Notes: generated from the sequence alone by a model not told the origin. DNA of 64,000 bases from Nocardia aurantia (GCF_009604425.1 NZ_WEGI01000005.1:186001-250000), one strand, 5' to 3'. Numbered from the stretch's first letter, positions 51,316-62,903 are shown. Made by a program: numbers and translations.

Positions 51316-52301
51316 CGGGAGGATCCTTCCGACGGCGCCGCCGCGGCGCCGTTGACGAGTTCGTCGGCCTCGTGGCCGGTGAGCATGAGGAAGACGTCGT
51401 CGAGCGAGGGCCGGCGCAGCGCCACGTCGTGGATGGCCACTCCGTGCGCCGCCAGCTTGCCGACCGCGTCCACCAGGGCCTGGGAGCCGTCGCTGACCGG
51501 CGCGGTGAGCCGCCGCAGCGCCGGCTCCACATGGACCTCGCCGATCGCCAGCCCCGCCAGCGCCTCGCGCGCGGGCCCGATGTCGTCGGCCTGCCCGACC
51601 GTGAGCTCGATGCGATCGCCGCCGACCAGGGTCTTCAGCTCGTCGGCGGTGCCGCGGGCGATGACCCGGCCGTGATCGATGACCGCGATCGAATCGGCCA
51701 GCCGGTCGGCCTCCTCCATGTACTGCGTGGTGAGCAGCAGGGTGGTGCCGCCGGCGACCAGTTCCTCGATGACGTCCCACAGGTCGAGCCGCGCCCGCGG
51801 ATCCAGCCCTGTGGTCGGCTCGTCGAGGAACAGCACCGGCGGGTTGGCCACCAGCGCACCGGCGAGATCGAGACGGCGGCGCATGCCGCCGGAGTAGCCC
51901 TTCACCGGCCGATCGGCGGCCTCGGTGAGCCGGAACCTGGCCAGCAGCTCGCGGGCCCGCTCCTTGCTGCGCTGCACGCCCAGGTGGTACAGCCGCCCGA
52001 CCATCTCCAGATTCTCGAAGCCGGTCAGGTATTCGTCGACGGCGGCATACTGCCCGGACGCGCCGATGTGGGCCCGTAACCGCTGCGGATCGCGCAGCAC
52101 GTCGATCCCGGCGACGGTGGCGCTGCCCGCGTCCGGGGTGAGCAGCGTCGTCAGCACCCGGACCGTGGTGGTCTTCCCGGCGCCGTTGGGTCCCAGCAGC
52201 GCGGTGACCGTGCCCTCGGGGACCGTGAGGTCGAGCCCGTCCAGGGCCACGAGCCGGCCGTACCGTTTGACCAGTCCCTCGGCGATGATGGCGTCGGGCA
52301 T
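51312..52301 (-). CDS. ABC transporter ATP-binding protein (DrrA-like)
   Basis: 329-residue ATPase of the DrrA class. Walker A GPNGAGKTT (about 38), Q-loop GQYAAVDEYLTGFENL, signature YSGGMRRRLDLAGAL, Walker B VLFLDEPTTGLDP, H-loop replaced by LTTQYMEEA (Gln, as is usual in DrrA). A C-terminal extension of about 90 residues (GDRIELTVGQADDIG ... RRPSLDDVFLMLTG) is the DUF4162 regulatory domain. AGGAG lies 5 bp before the ATG. Operon with the permease; absent from the mycobacterial order here, so probably acquired or relocated. Confidence 0.93.
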   Translation of the reverse strand: MPDAIIAEGLVKRYGRLVALDGLDLTVPEGTVTALLGPNGAGKTTTVRVLTTLLTPDAGSATVAGIDVLRDPQRLRAHIGASGQYAAVDEYLTGFENLEMVGRLYHLGVQRSKERARELLARFRLTEAADRPVKGYSGGMRRRLDLAGALVANPPVLFLDEPTTGLDPRARLDLWDVIEELVAGGTTLLLTTQYMEEADRLADSIAVIDHGRVIARGTADELKTLVGGDRIELTVGQADDIGPAREALAGLAIGEVHVEPALRRLTAPVSDGSQALVDAVGKLAAHGVAIHDVALRRPSLDDVFLMLTGHEADELVNGAAAAPSEGSSR

Positions 52302-52991
52302 GACTCTCCTGACTGGGCGACGACTGTGGATGCCGGCCCGGGGGCCGACGGTGCAGCCAGTATCGCGGAGCCCACCGACAAGTTTCACCCGATTTATCCC
52401 CAGCCGGGCCGGATGCGACCCTCCCCAGCTCCGGCGCAGGTGGGCGAGATTTTCTGCACATGTTGTGCACAGTTGTGCGGTGCCGGTGCACATCTCGGCG
52501 GCTGCCCTGCACAGCTGATCCACGAGTTACACCCATGCCGCGCACAGCTCGGACCCGGGGAAACGGCGAGGCCGCATCCCGGGATCCGGCGGTGCTCGGG
52601 GGGTGCCGGGTCGGGATGCGGCCTCGCGATCAATGGTCGTCCGCACGCGCCGCGAATTCCCGAGTAGTGCGGTACGCGTCTTTCATTTCGCCCGTACTCG
52701 ATCGGCCGTTGCCGACACGCCGGATGATCGGGACGACGCGGACGCGGGCCCGGAAATTCGCGTGCGCTACCCGCTCGGCGCCACCGCGGACCGCTCGGGA
52801 CCGCCACCGCGGCGCAATCGCGCGGACCACGAAAAGTACTGCGGTACAACCACTTCGGCCACCCCGAAGCCCCCAACGGAATGGCGCCGCCGCGTACCTT
52901 CGCACAGCTGCGAACCGCCGCGGCGAAAAACTTTGGGAAAGTGGCCGCGCTCATACGCCCGCGAGCGGCGATCGTCGCGTAGGATCAATCA
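52302..52991. other. Gene-free stretch between ABC transporter and 6C RNA
   Basis: About 690 bp with no credible gene. Contains clusters of GTGCACA/TGTGCAC and TTGTGCACAG words (52455-52520) that resemble, but do not match, DnaA boxes, and the promoter of the 6C RNA at its right end. A 186-codon minus-strand frame (52394-52954) shows no family signal. Confidence 0.45.
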
Positions 52992-53068
52992 CGTCGGCCC
53001 CTCCCCCCCGGGCCGACCTTACGCGGGCCTCGGCTAACTCCCCCCCTTCGCCGAGGCCCGCTCCTATT
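52992..53068 (+). ncRNA. 6C small RNA
   Basis: Two hairpins in tandem whose loops both carry seven C in a row: stem GTCGGCCC/GGGCCGAC (52993-53000 with 53010-53017) and a 12-bp stem (53023-53034 with 53050-53061), followed by TCCTATTTC. This is the defining structure of the actinobacterial 6C RNA (B11 in M. tuberculosis), whose C-rich loops pair with G-rich mRNAs and affect growth and division genes. A -10 box TAGGAT at 52980-52985 places the start near 52992. It points toward the 3' end of the cyclase gene. Confidence 0.88.
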
Positions 53069-53131
53069 TCCGGGTTGTCCACCCAGCACTTTCCAATTCA
53101 CCGGCGGCGGTCCGGCTGCCGCGCACCCGAC

Positions 53132-54145
53132 TCAGCGATTGTTGCGGCGCAGCACGTGCGAGCGCAGCCGGCTGAATCCGCGCACCCGCACACTCCGCAG
53201 ATGCCGCAGCGTGAACGCCGGCTCGCCGGCCAGCCGCGCGGCCGCGCCGTCGTCGATCAGGACCGTGCCCGGCCGCGCCACACCCGTCAACCGGGCGGCG
53301 ATGTTCACCGTCGAACCGTACAGATCGCCGAAGCGCTGCAACACATCTCCGTACGCCAGGCCCACCCGCAGTTCCGGCGTGGTGCCGTCCTTGCGGGTCG
53401 CCTCCTGGATCGCCAGCGCGATATCGGCGCCGGCGGCGGCGGTCTCCGCGGCGAACATGACCTCGTCGCCGACATTCTTGATCACCCAGCCGCCGTGCGC
53501 GGTGACCGCCTCGGTGCCGAGGGTCTCGAACGTCTCCAGCAACTGCGACAGCTCCTCCGGATCCAGATGCCGGGTCAGCCGGGTGTAGCCGACCATATCG
53601 GCGAATCCCACCGCCAGATCCCGCACGGTACCGCCGGAGTGGTCCCCCTCGCCGTCCATCGACCGCGACAACGCGGCCGCCAGGTGCCGCCGCCAGGCGT
53701 ACGTCTGCAACGCCTGCAGCCGCGCGAGCACCTCGTCCGTGGCCGCCTGCGCCGCGGCCGCGGGATCGGCGGCCGGATCGTCCGCGAGATGCCGCTCCAG
53801 CCGATCGGTGATCTCCGTGACGACCAGATCGACCTGCCATTCGGCCAGCCGCGCCATCGACTGCCCCAGGCTGCGGGCGACCGATTGCTGCCGCCGGGGA
53901 TCGGCCGTGGACAAGGTGTCCAGACTCCGGAAATCGCGGACGGCCGCGATATCGGCCTCCGTGTACTCGAGCGCGGAATCGTCCGGATCGGCCGCGAAAC
54001 CGAGTGCCACCCACAACCGGCGCGACACCTCCGACGGCACCCCGGACCGCTGCGCGACATCCGCCCGGCTGTAGCGCCGCGGCCCGCTCAGCAGCGCCGG
54101 TTCCACCACCGACTGCACCAGTTTCGACAATTCCGCGGACGACAT
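53132..54145 (-). CDS. Class III adenylyl cyclase with regulatory N-domain
   Basis: 337-residue soluble cyclase making cAMP. The C-terminal catalytic domain (about 170-337) has the first metal Asp in VGFADMVGYTRL, the purine Lys and second metal Asp in VIKNVGDEVMF, and the transition-state Asn/Arg in YGSTVNIAARL. The N-terminal 165 residues (RYSRADVAQRSGVPSEVSRRLWVALGF, LEYTEADIAAVRDF) look like the helical regulatory domain of the pH-sensing Rv1264 cyclase. ATG start; no Shine-Dalgarno is obvious. It is placed between the 6C RNA and the tRNA-Ala/Ile genes, and is not part of the mycobacterial order here. Confidence 0.92.
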   Translation of the reverse strand: MSSAELSKLVQSVVEPALLSGPRRYSRADVAQRSGVPSEVSRRLWVALGFAADPDDSALEYTEADIAAVRDFRSLDTLSTADPRRQQSVARSLGQSMARLAEWQVDLVVTEITDRLERHLADDPAADPAAAAQAATDEVLARLQALQTYAWRRHLAAALSRSMDGEGDHSGGTVRDLAVGFADMVGYTRLTRHLDPEELSQLLETFETLGTEAVTAHGGWVIKNVGDEVMFAAETAAAGADIALAIQEATRKDGTTPELRVGLAYGDVLQRFGDLYGSTVNIAARLTGVARPGTVLIDDGAAARLAGEPAFTLRHLRSVRVRGFSRLRSHVLRRNNR

Positions 54146-54241
54146 GATCTCGACATTACGGGCCGTGCCGGTACACCACGGAAGACCTGGTGATTTGTCA
54201 CAGGCGTAAAGAACATCGGCACCGCCGAGCCGGCACAGCGA

Positions 54242-54267
54242 TCGGCACCGCCGGACGGCGGTGCCGA
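54242..54267 (-). terminator. Hairpin downstream of tRNA-Ala
   Basis: A perfect 11-bp stem (54242-54252 with 54257-54267) and a 4-nt loop, 15 nt past the tRNA 3' end. A T6 run lies on the tRNA side, so for plus-strand transcripts it would be a textbook terminator, and for the tRNA it acts without a U tail. Confidence 0.6.
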
Positions 54268-54281
54268 ATCCATTTTTTCGA

Positions 54282-54357
54282 TGGTGGAGCCTAGGGGAAT
54301 CGAACCCCTAACCCCTGCCTTGCAAAGGCAGTGCTCTGCCAATTGAGCTAAGGCCCC
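54282..54357 (-). tRNA. tRNA-Ala (anticodon TGC)
   Basis: A 76-nt minus-strand cloverleaf including an encoded CCA. The acceptor GGGGCCT pairs with AGGCTCC (one G-T), D arm TAGCTCAATTGGCAGAG, anticodon loop TTTGCAA, T arm GGTTCGATTCC, discriminator A. It forms the ileT-alaT pair downstream of gyrA, as in mycobacteria. Confidence 0.97.
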
Positions 54358-54370
54358 TGAACGGGAAAAA

Positions 54371-54478
54371 TCAGCGAGTGGTGACCTCGTGCCACAAGGC
54401 GGCATCGTCGCGCTGGCGGAACCTGCTGATAGCGAAGGCGACCGCGGCGACAACACCGATCGTGAGCAGATATTTCAT
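54371..54478 (-). CDS. DLW-39 family small membrane peptide
   Basis: A 35-residue peptide, MKYLLTIGVVAAVAFAISRF at its N terminus and RQRDDAALWHEVTTR at its end, matching the DLW-39 family by the N-terminal helix and the LWHEVTTR tail. The family's Asp before Leu-Trp is Ala here. Function unknown. It lies between the two tRNA genes, 13 bp from tRNA-Ala, and would be cotranscribed with them. It is too short for most gene callers. Confidence 0.85.
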   Translation of the reverse strand: MKYLLTIGVVAAVAFAISRFRQRDDAALWHEVTTR

Positions 54479-54507
54479 GAATCCCACCCTACTGTGCTGT
54501 TCTCCAG

Positions 54508-54581
54508 TGGGCCTAGGAGGACTTGAACCTCCGACCTCTTCGTTATCAGCGAAGCGCTCTAACCGCCTGAGCTATAGGCCC
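54508..54581 (-). tRNA. tRNA-Ile (anticodon GAT)
   Basis: A 74-nt minus-strand cloverleaf: acceptor GGGCCTA with TAGGCCC, D arm TAGCTCAGGCGGTTAGAG, anticodon loop CTGATAA, T arm GGTTCAAGTCC, discriminator A. CCA is not encoded. First of the tRNA pair after the DUF3566 gene. Confidence 0.97.
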
Positions 54582-54707
54582 GGATTCGTTCGAAAAAGTG
54601 TGTCACTCGAACGAGAGGGAAGATTACCGTACCTCGCCCCCGAAGACCAAAACGGCCGGTACCGGGCCCGGAGGGGCGGTACCGGCCGCAGGCAGCGGCA
54701 GCGCGGA

Positions 54708-55730
54708 CTAATCCGGATCGGCCAGGGTGACCTGGATACCCCCGACCAGATCGGTGCACTGGTTGTAGATGAACACCCCGATCGTGGAAAGGGCCGTGAG
54801 CAGGACCACGTTGATGAGGCCGATCACCGCCGCGTACCCGAACACCGAGCCGGCGCCGATCAGGGAGGAGGAACCGCTGTCGGACACCATGTCCGTGGTG
54901 AACGTGTTGATCCGGTCCCAGACGCCCATGCCGGACAGCACGATGAAGAGGAAACCCACCGCCAGCATCCACACGAAGAACATCGCCACGCTGATCACCA
55001 GCGACACCTTCAGCGTCGACCAGGGATCGATGTGCCGCACCTGCACGGTCGCCCGCAGCGGTTCACCGCTCACCGCGGCCTGCGCGACGGCCGCCGGCGC
55101 GGCGGGCGAGACGCGCTGCTGCGGACCGGTGGACTCCACCATCGGTGGCGGCGGCGCCATCGGCATCGGCGCCATCGGCACCCCCGGCTGCGGGGCGGCG
55201 GGAGCGGCGGTCGGCAGCGGATGCCGCAGCTCGGACAGGTCGGGCATGTCCTTGATGAGTTCCGGCCGGGCGATGCTGCGGGTCGGCCCGTCGATGCCGA
55301 CCGACTTGACCATCGCCGCCTCCTTGCGGGCGGCCTTGGCGGCCAGGTCGGCGGTGGTGCGGGCGTTGCTGACCCCGGCGTTGAGTCCCACCGAACGCCC
55401 GGCCACCGGCACGTGGCCCGGGCGGTTCAGATTGGACTGGGGCTCGCGCTGCGGCAGCTGTGACGACCAGCTCTCCTCCGCGCGCGCGCCCTTGCCGCCG
55501 TTGTCGCCGGGCCTGGGCCCGGAGCCGCCGGGCCCTTCCGCCTCGCCGTTGTCGAGTGTCTTCTTGTCCAGCTTTTCCGTCGCCGAATTCTCCGCGGCAC
55601 TACCCGGCACACCCTCGCCCGAGGCCGCCGGCCGCGGAATGGGGCGCGGCGGGATCGGAGACGGTGCAACCCGCTCGGTCACGCCGTTGGCGTGATGCCG
55701 CTCGTCATTCGGCTGGTTCGGAGTGGTCAA
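54708..55730 (-). CDS. DUF3566 domain membrane protein (Rv0007-like)
   Basis: A 340-residue protein directly after gyrA, the counterpart of Rv0007. The first 225 residues are disordered and Pro/Ala-rich. The DUF3566 domain follows: RATVQVRHIDPWSTLKVSL, a helix (VISVAMFFVWMLAVGFLFIVL), GMGVWDRIN, and a second helix (AAVIGLINVVLLTALSTIGVF) ending QCTDLVGGIQVTLADPD. Role unknown, possibly in envelope growth. The start is a TTG (LTTPNQPN) with AAGGA 9 bp before; its first residues align with the mycobacterial MTAPNEP. It probably shares the gyrBA transcript. Confidence 0.9.
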   Translation of the reverse strand: MTTPNQPNDERHHANGVTERVAPSPIPPRPIPRPAASGEGVPGSAAENSATEKLDKKTLDNGEAEGPGGSGPRPGDNGGKGARAEESWSSQLPQREPQSNLNRPGHVPVAGRSVGLNAGVSNARTTADLAAKAARKEAAMVKSVGIDGPTRSIARPELIKDMPDLSELRHPLPTAAPAAPQPGVPMAPMPMAPPPPMVESTGPQQRVSPAAPAAVAQAAVSGEPLRATVQVRHIDPWSTLKVSLVISVAMFFVWMLAVGFLFIVLSGMGVWDRINTFTTDMVSDSGSSSLIGAGSVFGYAAVIGLINVVLLTALSTIGVFIYNQCTDLVGGIQVTLADPD

Positions 55731-55786
55731 TGTGGGAAGTCCTTCGATCGGTCGTGCCGCCGCTGCTGGTGGAGAACTTACTGGTT

Positions 55787-58288
55787 CTACGAACCATCGG
55801 TGTCGTCAACGCCGGAAACCTGATCGGGCTCGTCGGCATTGCGAGCGATTGCAAGCAACGTATCGCCCTCGCCGAGGTTCATCAATCGCACACCCTTGGT
55901 CTGTCGGCCCGCTTTCCGTACCTGATTCGCAGCCGTCCGGATGACACCGCCCCCGGAGGTGATCGCGTAAAGCTCGTCCTCGTCGTCGACGATCAGAGCG
56001 CCCACCAGATTGCCACGCTTGGGGTCGTACTGGATCGTCAGCACCCCTTTACCCCCGCGGCCCTGGGCGGTGTACTCATCGATCGCGGTGCGCTTGGCGT
56101 ACCCGCCCGCGGTCGCGACCAGCAGATATGTCTCCTCCCGCACGACATTCAGCGACAGCAGCTCGTCGTCGGTGTTGAAGCGCATGCCCTGCACGCCCGA
56201 GGTGGCACGGCCCATCGGCCGCAACACCTCGTCGTTCGCGGAGAACCGAATGGACTGACCGTGCGCCGAAACCAGCAGCAGATCGTCCTCGGAGGAGCAC
56301 AGCGCGGCGCCGACCAATTCGTCGCCGTCGCGCAAATTGACCGCCACGATGCCGCCGGAACGGTTGGAATCGAAATCGGTCAGTTTCGATTTCTTGACCA
56401 AACCGTTGCGTGTGGCGAGCACCAGATAGGACTCGTCCTCGTACGACGCGATCTGGATGACCTGAGCGATCTTCTCGTCCGGCTGGAACGCCAGCAGATT
56501 GGCCACGTGCTGGCCGCGCGCGGTACGGGCCGCCTCCGGCAGTTCGTAGGCCTTCGCCCGGTACACCCGGCCGAGGTTGGTGAAGAACAGCAGCCAGTCG
56601 TGCGTGGACGTGATGAAGAAGTGCTGGACCAGGTCGTCCTGCTTGAGGCCGGCGCCCTGCACGCCCTTACCGCCGCGCTTCTGGCTGCGGTACAGATCGG
56701 TCTTGGTGCGCTTGGCGTAGCCGGTCGCGGTGATGGTGACCACCACATCCTCGCGGGCGATCAGATCCTCGTCGGCCACATCGCCGTCGGCCGCGATGAT
56801 CCGGGTGCGGCGGTCGTCGCCGTACTTGTCGACGATCTCCTGCAGTTCGTCGCGGACGATCGCGCGCTGCCGCTCCGGCTTCGCCAGGATGTCCTCGAGG
56901 TCCGCGATCTCGGCCTCGATCTTGGTCAACTCGTCGACGATCTTCTGCCGTTCGAGGGCGGACAGCCGACGCAGCTGCATGTCGAGGATCGCGGTGGCCT
57001 GGATCTCGTCGATCTCGAGCAGCGTCATCAGGCCGGTGCGCGCGGTCTCGGTATCGGCCGAGCGCCGGATCAGCGCGATCACCTCGTCGAGCGCGTCGAG
57101 CGCCTTCACCAGGCCACGCAGGATATGGGCCCGTTCCTGGGCCTTGCGCAACAGGTATCGGGTGCGCCGGACGATGACGTCCAACTGGTGATTGACGTAG
57201 AACCGGATCATCTGGTCCAGGCGCAGGGTGCGCGGCACGCCCTCGACGATGGAGAGCATGTTGGCGCCGAAGCTGGTCTGCAGCTGGGTGTGCTTGTACA
57301 GGTTGTTCAGCACGACCTTGGCGATCGCGTCCCGCTTGATGGTGACGACGATGCGCATGCCGACCCGGTCCGAGGACTCGTCGTGGATGTCGGCGACGCC
57401 GGCGATCTTGCCGTCCTTCACCTGCTCCGCGATCGCGTTGATGAAGTTGTCCGTGTTGACCTGGTACGGCAGCTCGGTGATGACGATCGTGGTGCGGCCG
57501 CGATTGTCCTCCTCGATCTCGACCACGCCGCGCATCCGGATCGAACCGCGCCCCGTCGTGTAGGCGTCGTGGATGCCCTGGGTGCCGACGATCAGGCCCG
57601 AGGTCGGGAAGTCCGGCCCCTTCACCCGCTCCATGCAGGCCGCGAGCATGGACTCCTCGTCGGCCTCGTGGTTGTCCAGCGTCCAGTAGATCGCGTCGGC
57701 GAGTTCCCGCAGATTGTGCGGCGGGATGTTGGTGGCCATGCCGACCGCGATCCCGTTGCTGCCGTTCATCAACAGGTTGGGGACACGGGCCGGCAGCACG
57801 ACCGGCTCTTGGGTCTTGCCGTCGTAGTTGGGGATGAAATCGACCGTCTCGTGGTCGATCTCGCGCAGCAGCTCCATCGCCAGCGGGGTGAGCCGGCATT
57901 CTGTGTAGCGCATGGCGGCGGCGCCGTCGTTGCCGCGGCTGCCGAAGTTGCCCTGGCCGTCGACCAGCGGGTAGCGCATCGCCCACGGCTGAGCCATCCG
58001 GACGAGGGTGTCGTAGATGGCCGAGTCGCCGTGCGGGTGGTAGTTACCCATGGTCTCGGAGACCGGGCGGGCCGACTTTACATAACTGCGGTCGGGCCGA
58101 TAACCGTTGTCGTACATCGCGTAGAGGATGCGGCGGTGCACCGGCTTCAGGCCGTCGCGCACCTCCGGCAGCGCGCGGCCGACGATCACGCTCATCGCGT
58201 AATCGATGTAGGAGTTCTGCATCTCCTGCTGGATGTCGACCGGTTCGATACGGTCGCCACCGCTGGGGGGCAGAGAGGTCTCGGTCAT
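55787..58288 (-). CDS. gyrA: DNA gyrase subunit A
   Basis: The DNA-cleaving subunit of gyrase, 833 residues. The catalytic Tyr is in [11 protein letters not shown] (Tyr128). The quinolone-resistance region reads [19 protein letters not shown]: Ser89 and Asp93 correspond to Ala90 and Asp94 of M. tuberculosis, so this protein has the quinolone-susceptible Ser and Asp. The GyrA box QRGGKGVQG is in the C-terminal beta-pinwheel. No intein is inserted, unlike some mycobacteria. ATG at 58288, 80 bp after gyrB. Confidence 0.98.
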   Translation of the reverse strand: MTETSLPPSGGDRIEPVDIQQEMQNSYIDYAMSVIVGRALPEVRDGLKPVHRRILYAMYDNGYRPDRSYVKSARPVSETMGNYHPHGDSAIYDTLVRMAQPWAMRYPLVDGQGNFGSRGNDGAAAMRYTECRLTPLAMELLREIDHETVDFIPNYDGKTQEPVVLPARVPNLLMNGSNGIAVGMATNIPPHNLRELADAIYWTLDNHEADEESMLAACMERVKGPDFPTSGLIVGTQGIHDAYTTGRGSIRMRGVVEIEEDNRGRTTIVITELPYQVNTDNFINAIAEQVKDGKIAGVADIHDESSDRVGMRIVVTIKRDAIAKVVLNNLYKHTQLQTSFGANMLSIVEGVPRTLRLDQMIRFYVNHQLDVIVRRTRYLLRKAQERAHILRGLVKALDALDEVIALIRRSADTETARTGLMTLLEIDEIQATAILDMQLRRLSALERQKIVDELTKIEAEIADLEDILAKPERQRAIVRDELQEIVDKYGDDRRTRIIAADGDVADEDLIAREDVVVTITATGYAKRTKTDLYRSQKRGGKGVQGAGLKQDDLVQHFFITSTHDWLLFFTNLGRVYRAKAYELPEAARTARGQHVANLLAFQPDEKIAQVIQIASYEDESYLVLATRNGLVKKSKLTDFDSNRSGGIVAVNLRDGDELVGAALCSSEDDLLLVSAHGQSIRFSANDEVLRPMGRATSGVQGMRFNTDDELLSLNVVREETYLLVATAGGYAKRTAIDEYTAQGRGGKGVLTIQYDPKRGNLVGALIVDDEDELYAITSGGGVIRTAANQVRKAGRQTKGVRLMNLGEGDTLLAIARNADEPDQVSGVDDTDGS

Positions 58289-58368
58289 GAATCAGTCTCC
58301 AGGGGAAGGCTTTTCGGATGGTCCTCGGGGGCGTGACCGCGGCGGCGCACCGGCCGCCGCGGGGTGCG

Positions 58369-60480
<2,112 letters not shown>

Positions 60481-60542
60481 TTACGGGTCCTCGCGCGGGC
60501 TGTGCGGAACGCGCCGACGGTATCGCCGCTAGTTACTCCACC

Positions 60543-60548
60543 ATCCTA
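60543..60548 (-). promoter_or_regulatory. Candidate gyrB promoter -10
   Basis: On the minus strand TAGGAT within ACCAGTAGGATGG, about 130 nt before the gyrB GTG. Gyrase promoters often respond to supercoiling; nothing in the sequence tests that. Confidence 0.4.
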
Positions 60549-60711
60549 CTGGTACACCCGGCCCAGGATGCACCTATGACACCCCTGACAGCGTCGTAGG
60601 TGCGTTAACTCGGATGTCGGCGAGTCGGGTTGTAGGTGTCAGCGATCCCGGGAGCCTCAGCGCCAGCCGGGCGAGATTTGCGGAGCGGTTGGCCGGTTCC
60701 CGCCGGAACAA

Positions 60712-60725
60712 GTTCCACGTGAAAC
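60712..60725. other. parS-like site between gyrB and dciA
   Basis: GTTCCACGTGAAAC differs from the parS core GTTTCACGTGAAAC at one base, and keeps the full CACGTG centre. It is intergenic and a few kb from the expected oriC, where ParB loading sites cluster in actinobacteria. Confidence 0.7.
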
Positions 60726-60741
60726 GACGACGAGGACCGAC

Positions 60742-61371
60742 TCAGCCGTAGGTATCGCGCGGGCCGCGGCCCTTCACGTGCCGCTCGCCCTTGCGCCAGC
60801 TCGGCGCGGCCGGTCCGCTGATCTTCAGACTGGTCACCACGCCCTGTCCGACGGCCGCGTTGATCTTCGCCAGCAGCTGCGATTGCAGCATCCGCAGCTG
60901 AGTGGCCCAGGCGGTGGATTCGGCCTGCACGCTCAGCACCCCGTCGGTCAGCGAGATCGGCGTCGCGTGCGAGGCGATGTCCTCGCCGACGACGCTCGCC
61001 CAGCGGCCGAAAACCATGCCCTCGGCCACCCGAGTGGACCACCCCCGGTTCTTGGCCAGGGCACCCGTCAGACTGGACAGCAGTTGTGGATCGCGCTCGT
61101 CCGGCCGGGAACCCGACCAGCCGCCGCCGCGCCTGCGCAGCGCGCGGACGCCGCCGCGACGTGGCGAGGCCCGGCCCTGGCCGACCGCCTTACCGCTGGC
61201 CCGCGCCGCCGCCCGGGCCTCCTCCAACGCCCGGCGGGCCAGATCGACGCCGCGCAGCGCGCCGTCCGGGGAACCTGGGGATGAATCCGCCGATGTACTC
61301 GCGCCCGGCTCGGCCGCGGATCCGGACGTCCGGTACGACGGGTCGGCGTCGTGTTCGTAGTCGTCGGTCAT
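60742..61371 (-). CDS. dciA: DciA family protein (DUF721)
   Basis: A 209-residue protein of the DciA/DUF721 family, the predicted loader or operator of the replicative helicase in bacteria lacking DnaC. An acidic, disordered N terminus (about 1-75) is followed by a basic Arg-rich patch ([17 protein letters not shown]) and the KH-like DUF721 core ([44 protein letters not shown]). The ATG at 61371 begins [11 protein letters not shown]; the upstream open frame overlaps recF and is not coding. It lies between recF and gyrB as Rv0004 does. Confidence 0.93.
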   Translation of the reverse strand: MTDDYEHDADPSYRTSGSAAEPGASTSADSSPGSPDGALRGVDLARRALEEARAAARASGKAVGQGRASPRRGGVRALRRRGGGWSGSRPDERDPQLLSSLTGALAKNRGWSTRVAEGMVFGRWASVVGEDIASHATPISLTDGVLSVQAESTAWATQLRMLQSQLLAKINAAVGQGVVTSLKISGPAAPSWRKGERHVKGRGPRDTYG

Positions 61372-61537
61372 CGCGCGCTTCCTTCCCCGATACCGGCCCC
61401 GACGTGCGGTTCCTCGGTGAATCCGGGTCCGGTGTGCAGGACAGGGTAGCCGGTCTCGGCGGCCGGATCGATCTCCCGGCGGGGGTGTCGCGAGGTGCGT
61501 CGCGGTACGCCGGTGCGGCAGCGCCGATCGGAGTTGT

Positions 61538-62770
61538 TCACAGCCGACCGGCGTTGCTGTGGACAACTTCGGCGGCCGCGGCGGACAGCTCCGGCGGTTC
61601 GGCACCCACCCGGGAGGTGCGCCGGTCGGCCTCGCCGGCGGTCTCCACCCGGATGGGATCCGCCTCGAGTTCGGGCGGGACGTCCTCGGGAACGGCGGCG
61701 GTGATGAGGACCTGTTCGGCGCCGGCCGCCACGGCGGCCAGCGCGGACCGGCGGCGGCGATCCAGTTCGGCGAACACGTCGTCGAGCAGCAGTACCGGAT
61801 CGCTGCCGGTACTGCGCAGCAGTTCGAAGGCCGCCAGCCGCAGCGCCAGCGCGAAGGACCAGGATTCGCCGTGGCTGGCGAACCCCTTGGCCGGCGCGGA
61901 ACCCAGCATCAGGTCCAGATCGTCACGATGCGGGCCGACCAGGCAGACGCCGCGCTCGAGTTCCTTCGGGCGCGCGGCCGTGAGTTCGCGCAGCAGCACC
62001 GCCTGCAGCTGTTCGGCGTCGCCCGGGCCGGGGGTGCGTCCGGGATCCGGATACTCCGGGGGCAGGTATCCGCTGCGATAACCGATGGCCGCCGGCCGCG
62101 ATTCGGGGGCGATCGACCGGTACGCCGCGACCAGGTACGGGGACAGCTCGTGCACCAGCGACAACCGCTGGGCGAGCAGTTCCGCGCCGTGGACGGCCAG
62201 ATGCCCGTCCCACACGTCCAGCGTGCTCAATTCGGTACCGGCGGACCGTGATCGGGCCTGCTTACCGGCCGTCTTCAACAGCGCCGACCGCTGTCGCAGC
62301 ACCCGGTCGTAGTCGGCGCGCACCCCGGCCAGGCGGGGCAACCGGGCTGTGCACAACTCGTCGAGAAAGCGGCGGCGCTCGGACGGATCGCCACGCACCA
62401 GGGCGAGATCCTCCGGAGCGAACAACACCGTCGGCAGGATGCCGAGGATCTCCCGGGTGCGGCGGACCGGCGACCGGTTGATCTGCGCCCGGTTCGCCGA
62501 ACCCTGATTGAGTTCCACGTCGATGCGTAGTTCGCGGCCGGAGTTGACCACCGTCGCGCCGACCCGGGCCTTGGGCGCGCCGATGCGGAGCAGCGGGGCC
62601 TCGGAAGCCACCCGGTGTGAACCGAGTGTGGACAGGTAGCCGATCGCCTCGATCAGATTGGTCTTGCCGTTGCCGTTGGCGCCCAGGAAAACCGTGCGGC
62701 CCGCGGGCAATTCGAGCTCCGCCTGCTCCCAGGAGCGGAAGTCGCGCAGCGTCAATGACCGGATGTACAC
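61538..62770 (-). CDS. recF: DNA replication and repair protein RecF
   Basis: SMC-like ATPase that loads RecA at gaps, 410 residues. Walker [17 protein letters not shown] (about 29-44), signature region near [16 protein letters not shown], Walker [18 protein letters not shown] at 62770 ([11 protein letters not shown]) is chosen because AGGGGG lies 8 bp upstream; a GTG 9 nt earlier would be too close to it. DnaA-type boxes lie near its 3' end (61534-61542, one mismatch; 61558-61566, perfect). Confidence 0.97.
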   Translation of the reverse strand: MYIRSLTLRDFRSWEQAELELPAGRTVFLGANGNGKTNLIEAIGYLSTLGSHRVASEAPLLRIGAPKARVGATVVNSGRELRIDVELNQGSANRAQINRSPVRRTREILGILPTVLFAPEDLALVRGDPSERRRFLDELCTARLPRLAGVRADYDRVLRQRSALLKTAGKQARSRSAGTELSTLDVWDGHLAVHGAELLAQRLSLVHELSPYLVAAYRSIAPESRPAAIGYRSGYLPPEYPDPGRTPGPGDAEQLQAVLLRELTAARPKELERGVCLVGPHRDDLDLMLGSAPAKGFASHGESWSFALALRLAAFELLRSTGSDPVLLLDDVFAELDRRRRSALAAVAAGAEQVLITAAVPEDVPPELEADPIRVETAGEADRRTSRVGAEPPELSAAAAEVVHSNAGRL

Positions 62771-62839
62771 GCTACGCACCCCCTGCCGAAACTTCCGCCG
62801 GAGCTCGCCGACCGGCGGGTGATCCCCGAAGATCGAGAG

Positions 62840-62891
62840 TTATCCACAGATTTATCAACACTGTCCACAACTGAGGAGCAACTGTGGACAC
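62840..62891. other. DnaA-box cluster in the recF-dnaN gap
   Basis: Four box-like 9-mers in 52 bp: TTATCCACA (62840-62848), TTATCAACA (62852-62860), CTGTCCACA (62861-62869) and TGTGGACAC on the other strand (62883-62891). The first is the classical box. The gap is AT-richer than its surroundings. Confidence 0.65.
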
Positions 62892-62903
62892 AGACCACGG
62901 GCA

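Noticed and set aside
52394..52954. A 186-codon minus-strand frame between the ABC transporter and 6C RNA
   Set aside because: Cys/Arg/Pro-rich composition of random high-GC DNA, no start signal, and it overlaps likely promoters.
55460..58336. A 958-codon plus-strand frame opposite the DUF3566 and gyrA genes
   Set aside because: Spans two real genes and their gap, with no ribosome-binding site and no family signal.
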